A stretch of 38,521 nucleotides of DNA from a virus. The stretch lies in IMG/VR virus record IMGVR_UViG_3300048927_000352, positions 1 to 38,521 of that record; one strand, given 5' to 3'. A model generated the notes under the pieces. The model did no database searches. It was not told where the DNA came from and saw only the letters and a list, made by a program, of their open reading frames with translations. Position numbers and translations under genes: made by a program. This document shows, piece by piece, positions 28,450-36,808 of this stretch; positions within the stretch are counted from its first letter, which is position 1; the number at the start of each line of letters is the position of its first letter.

Positions 28450-28593
28450 CGTCCCTTTCCGCGATCTCGGAGAGAGTAATGTGAAGGGGTGGCGCAACGT
28501 AGTTGCGAACCCCACCACACTCCGAGCGCTCTAAGCGTCGGACCCATCGCCATGCTGCACTCGTTGCAGCCTCTGAGCTTTGGGTAACTATCA
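28450..28593 (+). ncRNA. Structured leader before the tRNA (possible small RNA)
   Basis: Two strong stem-loops follow each other: GGGGT..CGCAAC-GTA-GTTGCG.ACCCC (28486-28513) and TCCGAGCGCT-CTA-AGCGTCGGA (28521-28542, one bulge). There is no open frame. It could be a processed leader of the tRNA transcript or a separate RNA; no known family is recognised. Confidence 0.4.
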
Positions 28594-28670
28594 CGTGGAG
28601 TAGAGCAGCCCGGTAGCTCGCCAGCCTCATAAGCTGGAGGCCGTGAGTTCAAATCTCACCTCCGCAACCA
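28594..28670 (+). tRNA. Initiator-like tRNA-Met (anticodon CAT)
   Basis: 77-base tRNA with encoded CCA. Acceptor CGTGGAG/CTCCGCA gives a C1 x A72 mismatch, the mark of bacterial initiator tRNA; D-arm GAGC/GCTC has the A11-U24 pair and the loop AGCCCGGTA, also initiator-like. The anticodon loop is CTCATAA. However, the anticodon stem is CCAGC/GCTGG, so the three G-C pairs (GGG/CCC) that direct initiator tRNA to the P site are missing. The T-arm is GTGAG-TTCAAAT-CTCAC. It is a phage-borne tRNA between the early and late regions. Confidence 0.93.
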
Positions 28671-28708
28671 ATCCCATGCGCGTTCTCCTCCGCTTGCATG
28701 GTGATCGT

Positions 28709-28753
28709 GCGGCTCGCTCCCTTAGTTGGTTGAGCGGGCCGCTTTTGTTTTTT
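28709..28753 (+). terminator. Terminator after the tRNA
   Basis: GCGGCTCGCTC (28709-28719) pairs with GAGCGGGCCGC (28732-28742, one G-U pair), followed by TTTTGTTTTTT. Confidence 0.85.
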
Positions 28754-28783
28754 GACTGCTTTCGCTGCCGATCCGCTGCGGTG

Positions 28784-28945
28784 CTACGCTGCGATACGAC
28801 GAGCAGCCTTGTCGGATGCTTTACGATCAGCACCATGTTCCGAGATGATTTTAGCTGCCTCTTCCACGGAAATGCGATGCTTCTTGGCCAATGTCTTGGC
28901 GTCATAAGCCTGTTCGGACGCCGAAGCGCCTTGCGGTTGTGCCAT
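28784..28945 (-). CDS. Small helical phage protein (DUF3606-like)
   Basis: 53-residue protein: ASASEQAYDAKTLAKKHRIS, then VEEAAKIISEHGADR and a basic C-terminus. The pattern resembles short DUF3606-type proteins of rhizobia. The ATG at 28945 has AAGGAG upstream; the open frame back to 29122 lacks one. Function unknown. Confidence 0.65.
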   Translation of the reverse strand: MAQPQGASASEQAYDAKTLAKKHRISVEEAAKIISEHGADRKASDKAARRIAA

Positions 28946-29111
28946 GGTTTTTCTCCTTGAGATGGCCGACGCTACTTGAGCCGCATATTGCAGGCTGTCG
29001 GTCACTGTCGTGTATGTAGGTAGTTGGGTTGCGCTGCGCAACCACGATGGCGTCCATATCGGGAGACGTGATGGACGGAGTGAAGGCCAATCGGGGTGCG
29101 GGGGAAGCATT

Positions 29112-29288
29112 ATGGAAGCCAAAGAGCGCGATGCATATGTCCTTGCTTCAGAGCGTCATGCTTTCACGCTGATTGGCTGGGCTAAGCGGTCTGCGGATAA
29201 CGGCTACACTGAGCATGCGCTCAATCAGGCGCAAGCTGCATTGGCGATTGCTCAGGCTGTTGAGCTGCTTAAAAAGTCCACCCCCTGA
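29112..29288 (+). CDS. Small hypothetical protein
   Basis: 58-residue helical protein (MEAKERDAYVLASERHAFTL at the start; ALNQAQAALAIAQAVELLKK later). ATG 29112 has GGGGGAAGCATT upstream. No known family. Confidence 0.55.
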   Translation: MEAKERDAYVLASERHAFTLIGWAKRSADNGYTEHALNQAQAALAIAQAVELLKKSTP

Positions 29289-29308
29289 CTACCATCGAGC
29301 AAAGGCGT

Positions 29309-29518
29309 TCAGTCACCAAGGCATGTGTCGCAGAGTGGATTTTCGGGATCGGTAACCCAGTAGGACTTAACCGGCGTACCGCAGCTTAAGCAGACGGTGT
29401 CGCATCCAATGCGTTCAGCCCTGAGCTCGTTTTCAAGGTGCTCCGCGTCTCGGTTTTCGATCGCATTGCGGCGCCGATTCAGTTCTGCGGCAATCTCGTC
29501 CTCTGTGAACCTGCTCAT
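29309..29518 (-). CDS. Small zinc-finger protein, DksA/TraR-like
   Basis: 69-residue protein with a helical N-terminus (EIAAELNRRRNAIENRDAEH) and a C-terminal zinc finger: C43-x2-C46 and C63-x2-C66 (VCLSCGTPV and LCDTCLGD), plus C39. The layout is like phage/plasmid TraR, a short DksA relative that acts on RNA polymerase, but the acidic coiled-coil tip is not clear. ATG 29518 has GGGGGACGGG upstream. Confidence 0.6.
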   Translation of the reverse strand: MSRFTEDEIAAELNRRRNAIENRDAEHLENELRAERIGCDTVCLSCGTPVKSYWVTDPENPLCDTCLGD

Positions 29519-29581
29519 CCCGTCCCCCATTGGTTCCCAATACCGGTGGGGCAAGAATGCACGTCATAAGGGTGTGGCGCA

Positions 29582-29899
29582 ATGACCAAACCCTACGGCC
29601 GCTCAGCGGAAGCCGCGCTCTACCGTCGCATGTACAAGACGGCAAGATGGCAGCGCTTACGTGAGGCGCAGCTTGCCGCCGAGCCGCTATGCCGGTTCTG
29701 CCTGGCTGTCGAGGATGTCACCGAGGCAACTACGTGTGACCACGTCAAGCCGCACAAGGGCGACGAGGCTTTGTTCTACGACCCGAGCAACCTGCAATCA
29801 CTATGCGCCCCGTGCCACGACAAGCTGAAGGCTCGCATCGAGCGAGGCCAGCAGGCAGTGGTCATTGGCGTTGATGGATATCCCGTCGAGCTAATGTGA
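29582..29899 (+). CDS. HNH endonuclease of the packaging module
   Basis: 105-residue HNH nuclease: C37-x2-C40, D53-H54 (TTCDHVKPHKGD), N70 (SNLQSLC) and C75-x2-C78-H79, a zinc-bound His-Asn-His fold. HNH proteins beside the terminase are needed with TerL for cutting DNA in cos-type phages related to HK97. It lies 225 bases before the terminase small subunit with a promoter and likely cos site between. Confidence 0.92.
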   Translation: MTKPYGRSAEAALYRRMYKTARWQRLREAQLAAEPLCRFCLAVEDVTEATTCDHVKPHKGDEALFYDPSNLQSLCAPCHDKLKARIERGQQAVVIGVDGYPVELM

Positions 29900-30124
29900 T
29901 GGTTGAAGAAATCTCGAAAAATTGTTGATTTAATTCAATAAAATCACATTTTATACTTGACAATTTTTTCGATCCGTGGCATAATGGATGGTTTTGCCCG
30001 ACCGGGGGTGGTCGCAAAGTCGACGATCGACCCGCCGCAGGACCGCCGGGGTAACGCAATTCAAATGCAAACACAGATTTTTGCCTAGCGCGTGCGCAAG
30101 CGCGCGTGCGCGAGGGGATTCCGC
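29900..30124 (+). other. Non-coding region, possible cos site and late leader
   Basis: 225 bases between the HNH gene and TerS. After the promoter at 29957-29985 come inverted repeats CGACC/GGTCG (29999-30014), GTCGA-CGA-TCGAC (30020-30032) and a run of GCGCGTGCGC repeats (about 30088-30112). In HK97-like phages cos lies here. The cut position cannot be read directly. Confidence 0.45.
29957..29985 (+). promoter_or_regulatory. Strong late promoter
   Basis: TTGACA (29957-29962), 17 bases, CATAAT (29980-29985): close to the sigma-70 consensus, in an A+T-rich stretch. It is 140 bases before the TerS start and would drive the packaging and head genes. Confidence 0.72.
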
Positions 30125-30580
30125 ATGTCTGAGAAGAAAAGCCGCGTCGACAGCGTTGATGAGGCCGTGAGGATTGCCTCTGCGGCTTCTGAGGAGATCC
30201 AGTTTCCTGAAAACGTGCCGCTCGACAACGGCGACGTCCCATTTTTCAAGAATGTCATTGCCGAATATGCCCGCGCCGATTGGTCGGCGCACCAGCTTGA
30301 AATTGCCGCCATGCTTGCCCGCACGATGGCCGACCTAGTGAGGGAGCAAGACCTGCTTCGCACTGAGGGATCGGTCGCGTACAGCGAGAAAGGCACGCCC
30401 CTGGCGAACCCGCGCAAGGCAATCGTCCAGATGCACGCTTCATCCATCCTGTCGTTCCGCCGATCGCTGGCGCTGCATGCGCGCGCCGTACAGGGCGAGG
30501 CGAGGGACGCTGCGAAGCGCCGCGACCAGGCCAAGGAGATCGAGGCGGGTGCGAGCGTGGACGACGAACTCCTAGCCTAA
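30125..30580 (+). CDS. terS: Terminase small subunit (P27-like)
   Basis: 151-residue protein, helical and charged (EKKSRVDSVDEAVRIASAAS; then ARADWSAHQLEIAAMLARTM and SSILSFRRSLALHARA). It has the pattern of small terminase subunits that recognise the packaging site; the position between HNH and TerL fits. ATG 30125 has GAGGGGATTCCGC. The frame is open a little further upstream without a site. Confidence 0.78.
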   Translation: MSEKKSRVDSVDEAVRIASAASEEIQFPENVPLDNGDVPFFKNVIAEYARADWSAHQLEIAAMLARTMADLVREQDLLRTEGSVAYSEKGTPLANPRKAIVQMHASSILSFRRSLALHARAVQGEARDAAKRRDQAKEIEAGASVDDELLA

Positions 30581-30592
30581 TCGAGGTTGTGA

Positions 30593-32236
30593 ATGCTTTC
30601 TGAGGCCGTGGTCGGCGCCATCAAGTGCGGCCCGATCCCGGTTCTGCGCGACTGGCGCGCACTGCCGACGTCGGAGCTAACCCGCGGCGAGAAAATGTGC
30701 CGCTTCGTGGAAGAGTATCTGGTTGTGCCAGAAGGCGCGCTTGTCGGCCAGCCAATCAGGCTGCTGGATTTCCAGGTCGCATTCATCCTTTCCGTTTACG
30801 ACAACCCGAACGGTACATCGCGAGCCTATCTGTCGATCGCACGTAAGAACTCCAAGACGGCCACCATCGCCTGTCTGTTGCTCGGCCATGTGATTGGACC
30901 GGAGGCGTTTCCGAACAGCCGCATCATGTCGGGCGCGCGTTCTCGCGACCAGGCTGCGGAAGTCTTCAACTACGCCAGCAAGATGCTGATGATGTCGCCG
31001 CGCCTGAAAGGGCTGTATCGCATCGTCCCATCCGGCAAGATGATTGTCGGCCTGCGCAAGAACGTCGTTTATCGCGCCAGCTCGGCGGAAGCCAAGAGCG
31101 CACATGGTGGTTCGCCGCTGGTCGCCATCCTCGACGAGGTCGGGCAGATCAAAGGCCCGCACGACGACTTCGTCGAAGCGATCGTGACGTCGCAAGGCGC
31201 CTACGGCGACAAGGCGATGATCTTCGCTATCTCGACGCAGGCGGCGACTGACGGCGACCTTTTCTCGCGATGGCTGGACGATGCCGAGACATCAAAAGCA
31301 CCACGAACGGTTTCGCACCTATACACGGCTCCGGCTGATTGCGACGTCCTCGACGAGGAAGCGTGGAGGGCGGCAAACCCAGCGCTTGGCAGGTTCAAGT
31401 CCGTTTCATCGGTTCGTGACGACGCGGAGCGTGCGGCACGTATGCCGACTGAAGAGGCCAGCTTCCGCTGGCTCCATCTCAACCAAAGGATTGATGCGAA
31501 TGCTCCGTTTGTGTCGCCGGCTATTTGGCGAGCGTGTAACGCTCGAGTTGTGGACTTTGATGGTCTCCCTGTCTTTGGTGGGCTCGACCTTTCTGAGGTG
31601 AGCGACCTGACTGCTCTGGTGCTCATGGCGCCGAAAGAGCAGGCGGGTAAGACCGTCTGGCATGTCAAGCCGACGTTCTGGTTGCCGGGAGACGGCATCC
31701 GAGCCAAAGCCAAGGCCGACCGCGTTCCGTATGACATCTGGCACAAGGACGGCCATCTCGAAGCTGCTCCGGGTAGAACCGTCGATTACGAGTTTGTTGC
31801 GCATTACCTGCGCGACCGGTTCGAAGAGATGGATATCCGCAAGATCGCGTTCGACCGCTGGAACTTTCGGCACCTGAAGCCGTGGTTGCAGAAGGCTGGT
31901 TTTACCGACGATCAGCTTGAAGGCGACAACGCCGTTTTCCAGCCATTCGGGCAGGGATTCCAGTCGATGTCTCCGGCTCTTCGTGAGCTCGAAAGCATCA
32001 TCCTAAACGGTAATCTGGCTCACGGCGACCATCCCGTGCTGACGATGTGCATGATGAATGCGACCGTCAAGCCAGATCCTGCCGGCAATCGAAAGCTCGT
32101 CAAACACAACCGCGAACGCCGCATCGACGGCGCTGTCGCCCTGGCAATGGCAACGGCGATGGCCGGAACCTACGAGGGCGACGACAGCGGCAATCTCGAC
32201 GACTTCGTCAACAATATCATTTCTGTCACCTGGTGA
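30593..32236 (+). CDS. terL: Terminase large subunit
   Basis: 547-residue packaging motor. The N-terminal ATPase has a variant Walker A at 83-90 (ARKNSKTA) and Walker B at 177-182 (VAILDE). The C-terminal nuclease has acidic motifs in VFGGLDLSEVSDLTAL and FDRWNFRH, and a last one near DGAVALAMA. It belongs to the HK97-type Terminase_1 family. It starts 12 bases after TerS with GAGGTTGTGA before the ATG. Confidence 0.96.
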   Translation: MLSEAVVGAIKCGPIPVLRDWRALPTSELTRGEKMCRFVEEYLVVPEGALVGQPIRLLDFQVAFILSVYDNPNGTSRAYLSIARKNSKTATIACLLLGHVIGPEAFPNSRIMSGARSRDQAAEVFNYASKMLMMSPRLKGLYRIVPSGKMIVGLRKNVVYRASSAEAKSAHGGSPLVAILDEVGQIKGPHDDFVEAIVTSQGAYGDKAMIFAISTQAATDGDLFSRWLDDAETSKAPRTVSHLYTAPADCDVLDEEAWRAANPALGRFKSVSSVRDDAERAARMPTEEASFRWLHLNQRIDANAPFVSPAIWRACNARVVDFDGLPVFGGLDLSEVSDLTALVLMAPKEQAGKTVWHVKPTFWLPGDGIRAKAKADRVPYDIWHKDGHLEAAPGRTVDYEFVAHYLRDRFEEMDIRKIAFDRWNFRHLKPWLQKAGFTDDQLEGDNAVFQPFGQGFQSMSPALRELESIILNGNLAHGDHPVLTMCMMNATVKPDPAGNRKLVKHNRERRIDGAVALAMATAMAGTYEGDDSGNLDDFVNNIISVTW

Positions 32237-32260
32237 CGGGCAACCTAGTGGTGGGGCCTG

Positions 32261-33490
32261 ATGGGCTTTTTTGAGAGATGGGTCGGAAGGCCTATCAAGC
32301 TCACCGACGGCGAGTTCTGGCGAGGCTTCTTTGGCCTCGGCACCACGTCCGGGGAGACAGTCACGATTGAGAGTGCCCTATCGCTTGATGCGGTTTGGGC
32401 GTGCGTTAATCTCGTGCAAAACGCGGCCGGCACGCTTCCTTGCATCGTTTACGGCGAGGACGGCGTCACGGTCGATAAGAACGCTCCGCTATACGAGCTT
32501 CTGCACGACATGCCGAACATGGACGATACGGCGCCAGAGTTCTGGTCGATGGCAGCTATGTGCTTGCTGCTCGACGGCAACTTCTTCGCCGAAAAGAAGA
32601 TGAACGGCGAGCGTCTCGTTGCGCTCAATCCTCTTCACCCTTTGAGCGTCGATGTGTGCCGATCGAAAGACGGTCGAAACACGCGTTATTACGAGGTGAC
32701 GGAAGACGGCAAAAAGCGCCGCGTCCCCGAAGGCAAGATGTTTCACGTCCGCGGCGTCCGTCTGCCGGGCTGTGATCGCGGCATGTCGCCGATCGCCGTT
32801 GTGCGCAATACGGTCGGGAGCGCATTGGCAGGCGAGAAAGTCGCTGGCCGGATGTTCAAGAACGGCCTGCTTTCTTCGCTTATCGTTAGCTCGGATCAGA
32901 TCCTGAAGCCTGAGCAGCGTAAGCAGATATCAGACACGCTGACGCAGTTCGCCGGTGCCGAAAAGGCTGGCGGGGTGACGGTACTGGAGGCCGGCTTCAA
33001 GCCGTATCCGATGTCGATCAACCCCAAGGATGCTCAATTCCTTGAGGCGAGGCAGTACAGTGTCGAGCAGATCTGCCGCATCTTCGGTGTGCCGCCAGTT
33101 ATGATCGGGCACGCAGCCAACGGCACGACCACCTGGGGCAGCGGCATCGAGCAGCTGATCCTCCAATTCACCAAGACCTGCATGCGGCCGATGCTCAAAC
33201 GCATCGAAGCGGCGATTTATCGCGATTTGCTGGACGCAAAGACCAGGAAGACCACGAAGGTGAAGTTCAACATGGAAGAACTCTTGCGCGGCGACAGCAC
33301 GGCGCGAGCAGAATTCCTGTCGAAGATGGTTACGAACGGCATCTACCTCGTCGATGAGGCTCGCTCTTACGAAGACAAGGCGCCAGTGGACGGCGGCAAC
33401 AAGGCCATCGTGAATGGCACGATGACGCGCCTCGATACGCTCGGGAAGACCGAAACTCCGGCGCCAACGGCAGCAGCGCGCGCTGCATAA
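32261..33490 (+). CDS. Portal protein, HK97 type
   Basis: 409-residue portal. Family features: ALSLDAVWACVNLVQNAAGT, LPCIVYG, LLLDGNFFAEK, MFHVRGV, the clip/stem region AGAEKAGGVTVLEAG, and EQICRIFGVPPVMIGH. Twelve copies form the ring through which DNA enters the head. It stands between TerL and the head protease, as in HK97. Confidence 0.95.
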   Translation: MGFFERWVGRPIKLTDGEFWRGFFGLGTTSGETVTIESALSLDAVWACVNLVQNAAGTLPCIVYGEDGVTVDKNAPLYELLHDMPNMDDTAPEFWSMAAMCLLLDGNFFAEKKMNGERLVALNPLHPLSVDVCRSKDGRNTRYYEVTEDGKKRRVPEGKMFHVRGVRLPGCDRGMSPIAVVRNTVGSALAGEKVAGRMFKNGLLSSLIVSSDQILKPEQRKQISDTLTQFAGAEKAGGVTVLEAGFKPYPMSINPKDAQFLEARQYSVEQICRIFGVPPVMIGHAANGTTTWGSGIEQLILQFTKTCMRPMLKRIEAAIYRDLLDAKTRKTTKVKFNMEELLRGDSTARAEFLSKMVTNGIYLVDEARSYEDKAPVDGGNKAIVNGTMTRLDTLGKTETPAPTAAARAA

Positions 33491-33499
33491 GGGAAAATC

Positions 33500-34618
33500 A
33501 TGAAGTTTGAACACCTGATTTCGGCCTTTCTGGCCGAACCTTGGGCTATTCAGCGCGAAAAACTGGGCGTTTTGGCTGATGTTTTGGTGGCGCGGGCCGA
33601 AGGTGAGAAGCTGTTTTCGTCCGAATTCGCGGCATCGATCGACGATGCGCGCGCCAAGGAAATCGCTGAATCCAGCGGTAGCGTTGCCATTGTCCCGGTT
33701 TATGGGGTTCTGGCCGATAAAATGGACCTGTTTTCCGCCATGAGCGGAGGCACTTCATACGCCGGTATCAAGAAAGCGCTGCACAAGGCGCTATCGAACT
33801 CCGACATCAAGGCTGTGGTACTCGATATCGACAGCCCTGGCGGCACGGTGCCAGGCACAGACGAGCTTGCGACCGAAATTCGCAAGCTGCGCGGCGGCGA
33901 AAAGCCGATCATTGCGCAGGTCAACAGCCTTGCGGCAAGCGCTGCTTACTGGATCGCGGCATCGACCGATGAAATTGTCGTCACGCCCTCCGGACGCGCG
34001 GGTTCGATAGGCGTCTACACGGCACATGACGACCTATCCGCCGCCCTTGAGCAGCGCGGCATCAAGCGCACGTATATTTCTGCCGGAAAGCACAAGCTCG
34101 AAGGCAACGAGACCGAACCGCTCGGCAAGGAAGCGCTAGCCCACGTACAGGACGGCGTGAACCGCTCTTACAATCGCTTTGTCGCAGCCGTCGCCGAGGG
34201 GCGAGGCGTGACCGTCAGCAAAGTCGAAGACAATTATGGCCAAGGCCGCGTGTTCTACGCCGAAGCGCTTATGGACCGTGGCATGGTCGACCGCATCGCG
34301 ACGCTTGATGAGACTTTGGCCCGCTACGGAGCTGACGTCGAGCCCGCGCCGGTGAGGCGCATCAAGGCCGCCAACGCCGCGAAGGCTGAGGCAGCGCAGA
34401 CGCTGGTTGCGAAGATGTCCGCCGGCGAGCAAATCACAAAACGCGAGTTCGAAAACGGCATCAGGGGACTGATGGGGTTGTCGGGTTCTGAGGCAGAGCG
34501 GGCCGCTCGGCTCTACCTCAAGGATGGTCAGGGGGCTCCTGACGTCGAGACGGATGCTGCTGCTTTGGCAGCCATTGAACGGCTTTTGGCCGAAGCAAAA
34601 ACACCCCTCATTCAATAA
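33500..34618 (+). CDS. S49 (SppA/ClpP-like) head maturation protease with C-terminal extension
   Basis: 372-residue protease. ALVLDIDSPGGT-like segment (VVLDIDSPGGT, 106-116) gives the oxyanion region, Ser147 lies in SLAASAAYW, and Lys199 in AGKHKLEGN is the likely base. About 100 charged residues follow the domain (from about 275: RRIKAANAAKAEAAQTLVAK and on). In many phages of this type the extension acts as the internal scaffold during head assembly. It lies between portal and capsid. Confidence 0.92.
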   Translation: MKFEHLISAFLAEPWAIQREKLGVLADVLVARAEGEKLFSSEFAASIDDARAKEIAESSGSVAIVPVYGVLADKMDLFSAMSGGTSYAGIKKALHKALSNSDIKAVVLDIDSPGGTVPGTDELATEIRKLRGGEKPIIAQVNSLAASAAYWIAASTDEIVVTPSGRAGSIGVYTAHDDLSAALEQRGIKRTYISAGKHKLEGNETEPLGKEALAHVQDGVNRSYNRFVAAVAEGRGVTVSKVEDNYGQGRVFYAEALMDRGMVDRIATLDETLARYGADVEPAPVRRIKAANAAKAEAAQTLVAKMSAGEQITKREFENGIRGLMGLSGSEAERAARLYLKDGQGAPDVETDAAALAAIERLLAEAKTPLIQ

Positions 34619-34628
34619 GGAGCCACTC

Positions 34629-35831
34629 ATGGCCGAACTTGCAGAAAAAATTGGCGAACTTGGCGCCTCCCTCGCATCCATCAAGGAGCAGGTGGGCAAT
34701 CTCGCCACCGACTTCACCTCGAAGCTTGCCGCCAACGGCGAAGTTTCGGCGGAGCTGAAGGAAAAGACCGACAAGGCGTTGTCCGAACTCGGTGACGTTA
34801 CGACCCGTCTTTCCGACATGGAAAAGCGCGCAGCGCGCGAGCGGGAAACCGGCGAAGACGAGCAGAAGTCGCTCGGTGACCTCGTCATCGATTCCTCTGA
34901 GTTTAAGGCTGGTATGCTTACCGGCGCTTCTCGCGGCTCAATCCGCGTCAAGGCCGACCGCGCTGCCATCACCTCCGCCAATACCACCGTCGGCGCCGGC
35001 CGCTCTCAGGGTACGTCTCTGGTTCCCGGCGCGCGTGTTCCTGGCATCTTTGGTCTGCCTGAGCGCCAGCTGACGATCCGCGACCTGGTTTTGCCCGGCC
35101 AGACTGCTTCGAGCTCGATCGAATACGTCAAGGAAACCGGCTACACGAACAACGCTGCACCGGTCGCTGAAACGACTGCGAAGCCTTATTCGGATCTGAC
35201 GTTCGACATGACGTCTGCGCCGGTCCGCACGATCGCGCACCTCTTCAAGGCTTCTCGCCAGATCCTGGACGATGCGCCAGCGCTTCGCTCCTACATCGAC
35301 GGCCGCGCTCGCTACGGTCTCCGTTTCGCCGAGGAAAATCAGCTGTTGAATGGCTCTGGCACTGGCCAGAACATCCACGGCCTTGTTCCGCAGGCTACCG
35401 CGTTCAACCCGGCATTCGCTGCCGCAGACGAAACAGGCATCGACCGTCTCCGTCTGGCTGTTCTGCAGGTCGTTCTCGCTGAGTATCCGGCGACCGCGTT
35501 CGTTCTGAACCCGATCGACTGGGCGAAGATCGAGCTGACCAAGGACGCCGGCGGCAACTACATCATCGGCAATCCGCAGGGCTCGCTCACTCCGACGCTC
35601 TGGAACCTGCCGGTCGTTTCGACGCAGGCCATGGCCGCAGGCGAGTTCCTCACCGGCGCGTTCAGCTTCGCAGCCCAGATCTTCGACCGCATGGAAATCG
35701 AGGTTCTGTTGTCCAGCGAGAACGTCGACGACTTCGAGAAGAACATGTTCACGATCCGCGCTGAAGAGCGCCTGGCGTTCGCAGTCTATCGCCCCGAGTC
35801 CTTCGTGACCGGCGATGTCGAAGGTGCCTGA
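34629..35831 (+). CDS. Major capsid protein, HK97 fold
   Basis: 400-residue capsid protein. Residues 1-90 are a charged coiled coil (ELGASLASIKEQVGNLATDF and on) like the HK97 delta domain, removed by the protease. The rest has the HK97 pattern: LPERQLTIRDLVLPGQT, TIAHLFKASRQILDDAP, RYGLRFAEENQLLNGSG, then FVLNPIDWAKIELTKD and RAEERLAFAVYRPESFV. ATG 34629 follows AAGGAGCCACTC, 10 bases after the protease stop. Confidence 0.96.
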   Translation: MAELAEKIGELGASLASIKEQVGNLATDFTSKLAANGEVSAELKEKTDKALSELGDVTTRLSDMEKRAARERETGEDEQKSLGDLVIDSSEFKAGMLTGASRGSIRVKADRAAITSANTTVGAGRSQGTSLVPGARVPGIFGLPERQLTIRDLVLPGQTASSSIEYVKETGYTNNAAPVAETTAKPYSDLTFDMTSAPVRTIAHLFKASRQILDDAPALRSYIDGRARYGLRFAEENQLLNGSGTGQNIHGLVPQATAFNPAFAAADETGIDRLRLAVLQVVLAEYPATAFVLNPIDWAKIELTKDAGGNYIIGNPQGSLTPTLWNLPVVSTQAMAAGEFLTGAFSFAAQIFDRMEIEVLLSSENVDDFEKNMFTIRAEERLAFAVYRPESFVTGDVEGA

Positions 35832-35839
35832 TTGATCTG

Positions 35840-35864
35840 AGGGGAGCTTCGGCTCCCCTTTCCT
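35840..35864 (+). terminator. Terminator-like hairpin after the capsid gene
   Basis: AGGGGAGC-TTCG-GCTCCCCT (35840-35859) followed by TTCCTT. A strong stem with a weak T-tract; it may reduce transcription of the connector genes relative to the capsid. Confidence 0.6.
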
Positions 35865-35879
35865 TGAAAGGGAGTAAAC

Positions 35880-36140
35880 ATGACCGATTTTCTAGAAGTG
35901 AAAGCCAAGCGCACGTTCGCTGTTGGCAAAGAACTGAAGACCAAAAAGAGCGATCCATTCAAGGTCGAGGCGGGCGAGGCCAAGCAGCTTGATGAGCTGG
36001 GCCTGGTCGACATTTTGGGCGAGGCGAAGGCCTCTGATGAAGACGATGCCGCGGATGAAACCGATGACAAGCCGGTGATCTCCTCTACTCGCTCGACGAA
36101 GAAGAAGGACAAACCCGATGCTGACAACGAAGGCTCGTAA
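35880..36140 (+). CDS. Hypothetical structural-region protein
   Basis: 86-residue acidic protein (LEVKAKRTFAVGKELKTKKS; then VEAGEAKQLDELGLVDIL and an acidic tail). A short beta part is followed by a disordered, charged tail. Proteins of this kind follow the capsid gene in alphaproteobacterial phages; the function is not known. It overlaps the next gene by 23 bases. Confidence 0.7.
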   Translation: MTDFLEVKAKRTFAVGKELKTKKSDPFKVEAGEAKQLDELGLVDILGEAKASDEDDAADETDDKPVISSTRSTKKKDKPDADNEGS

Positions 36141-36459
36141 ACAGAGAGTCGCGTCTTACATCGGTGCCGGTGTCGTGAACGGTATCGGCTCGCCGGTGAA
36201 TTCCGTTGCACCGGCAATCACAGGCACGGCGCAGGTAGGCCAGACGCTAACGTCGTCGACGGGCACGTGGTCCGGCTCGCCGACCTACGCACGGCAGTGG
36301 TTAGCGGCGGGAGTCGCTATTTCGGGCGCAACCGGTGCGACCTATGTTCCCGTCGCTGGCGACGTTGGTAAGGCCATCACGGTTCGCGTCACAGCCACAA
36401 ATGACAAGGGCAGTGTGCCAGTCACAAGCGCGCCCACGTCCGCAGTAGTGGCTGCCTGA
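36118..36459 (+). CDS. Ig-like domain protein (probable head decoration)
   Basis: 113-residue protein. From residue 28 it is a single Ig-like beta-sandwich of the repeat type found in bacterial surface proteins: PAITGTAQVGQTLTSSTGTW, RQWLAAGVAISGATGATYVP and GKAITVRVTATNDKGS. Placed right after the capsid gene, it probably decorates the head and may bind carbohydrate or host surfaces. The ATG at 36118 lies within the end of the previous gene. Confidence 0.85.
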   Translation: MLTTKARKQRVASYIGAGVVNGIGSPVNSVAPAITGTAQVGQTLTSSTGTWSGSPTYARQWLAAGVAISGATGATYVPVAGDVGKAITVRVTATNDKGSVPVTSAPTSAVVAA

Positions 36460-36460
36460 T

Positions 36461-36808
36461 ATGGCGATCCTCGATCTCGATACCGTCAAGAAGCATCTCC
36501 GCGTTTTTCACAGCGATGAAGACGCGGAGATCGGACTTTACCGAGATGCAGCCGAAAGCATCATAACCGAGTATCTGGATCGCGAAGTTGTGGCCGTAGG
36601 CGCAGCACCTGCACAGCCAGACGGCGTTACGGCGACTCCTGCGATTATCTCGGCCATCCTGTTGGTGACTGGTGACTTATACGAAGTCCGCGAGCCTGAT
36701 CCTGACGCTAAGGGAGACGCGGTTCTTCCGCGCGCCGTGCGTATGCTTCTAGCCCCGTGGCGCGTTTGGCGCACTTCGGTGGATGACGATGTGGCTACGC
36801 TTCCTTAG
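36461..36808 (+). CDS. Head-tail connector protein (gp6-like)
   Basis: 115-residue protein with the phage connector pattern: LDLDTVKKHLRVFHSDEDAE, IGLYRDAAESIITEYLDRE, AIISAILLVTGDLYEVRE and VRMLLAPWR. HK97 gp6-type proteins form a ring below the portal. It begins just after the Ig-like gene. Confidence 0.88.
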   Translation: MAILDLDTVKKHLRVFHSDEDAEIGLYRDAAESIITEYLDREVVAVGAAPAQPDGVTATPAIISAILLVTGDLYEVREPDPDAKGDAVLPRAVRMLLAPWRVWRTSVDDDVATLP

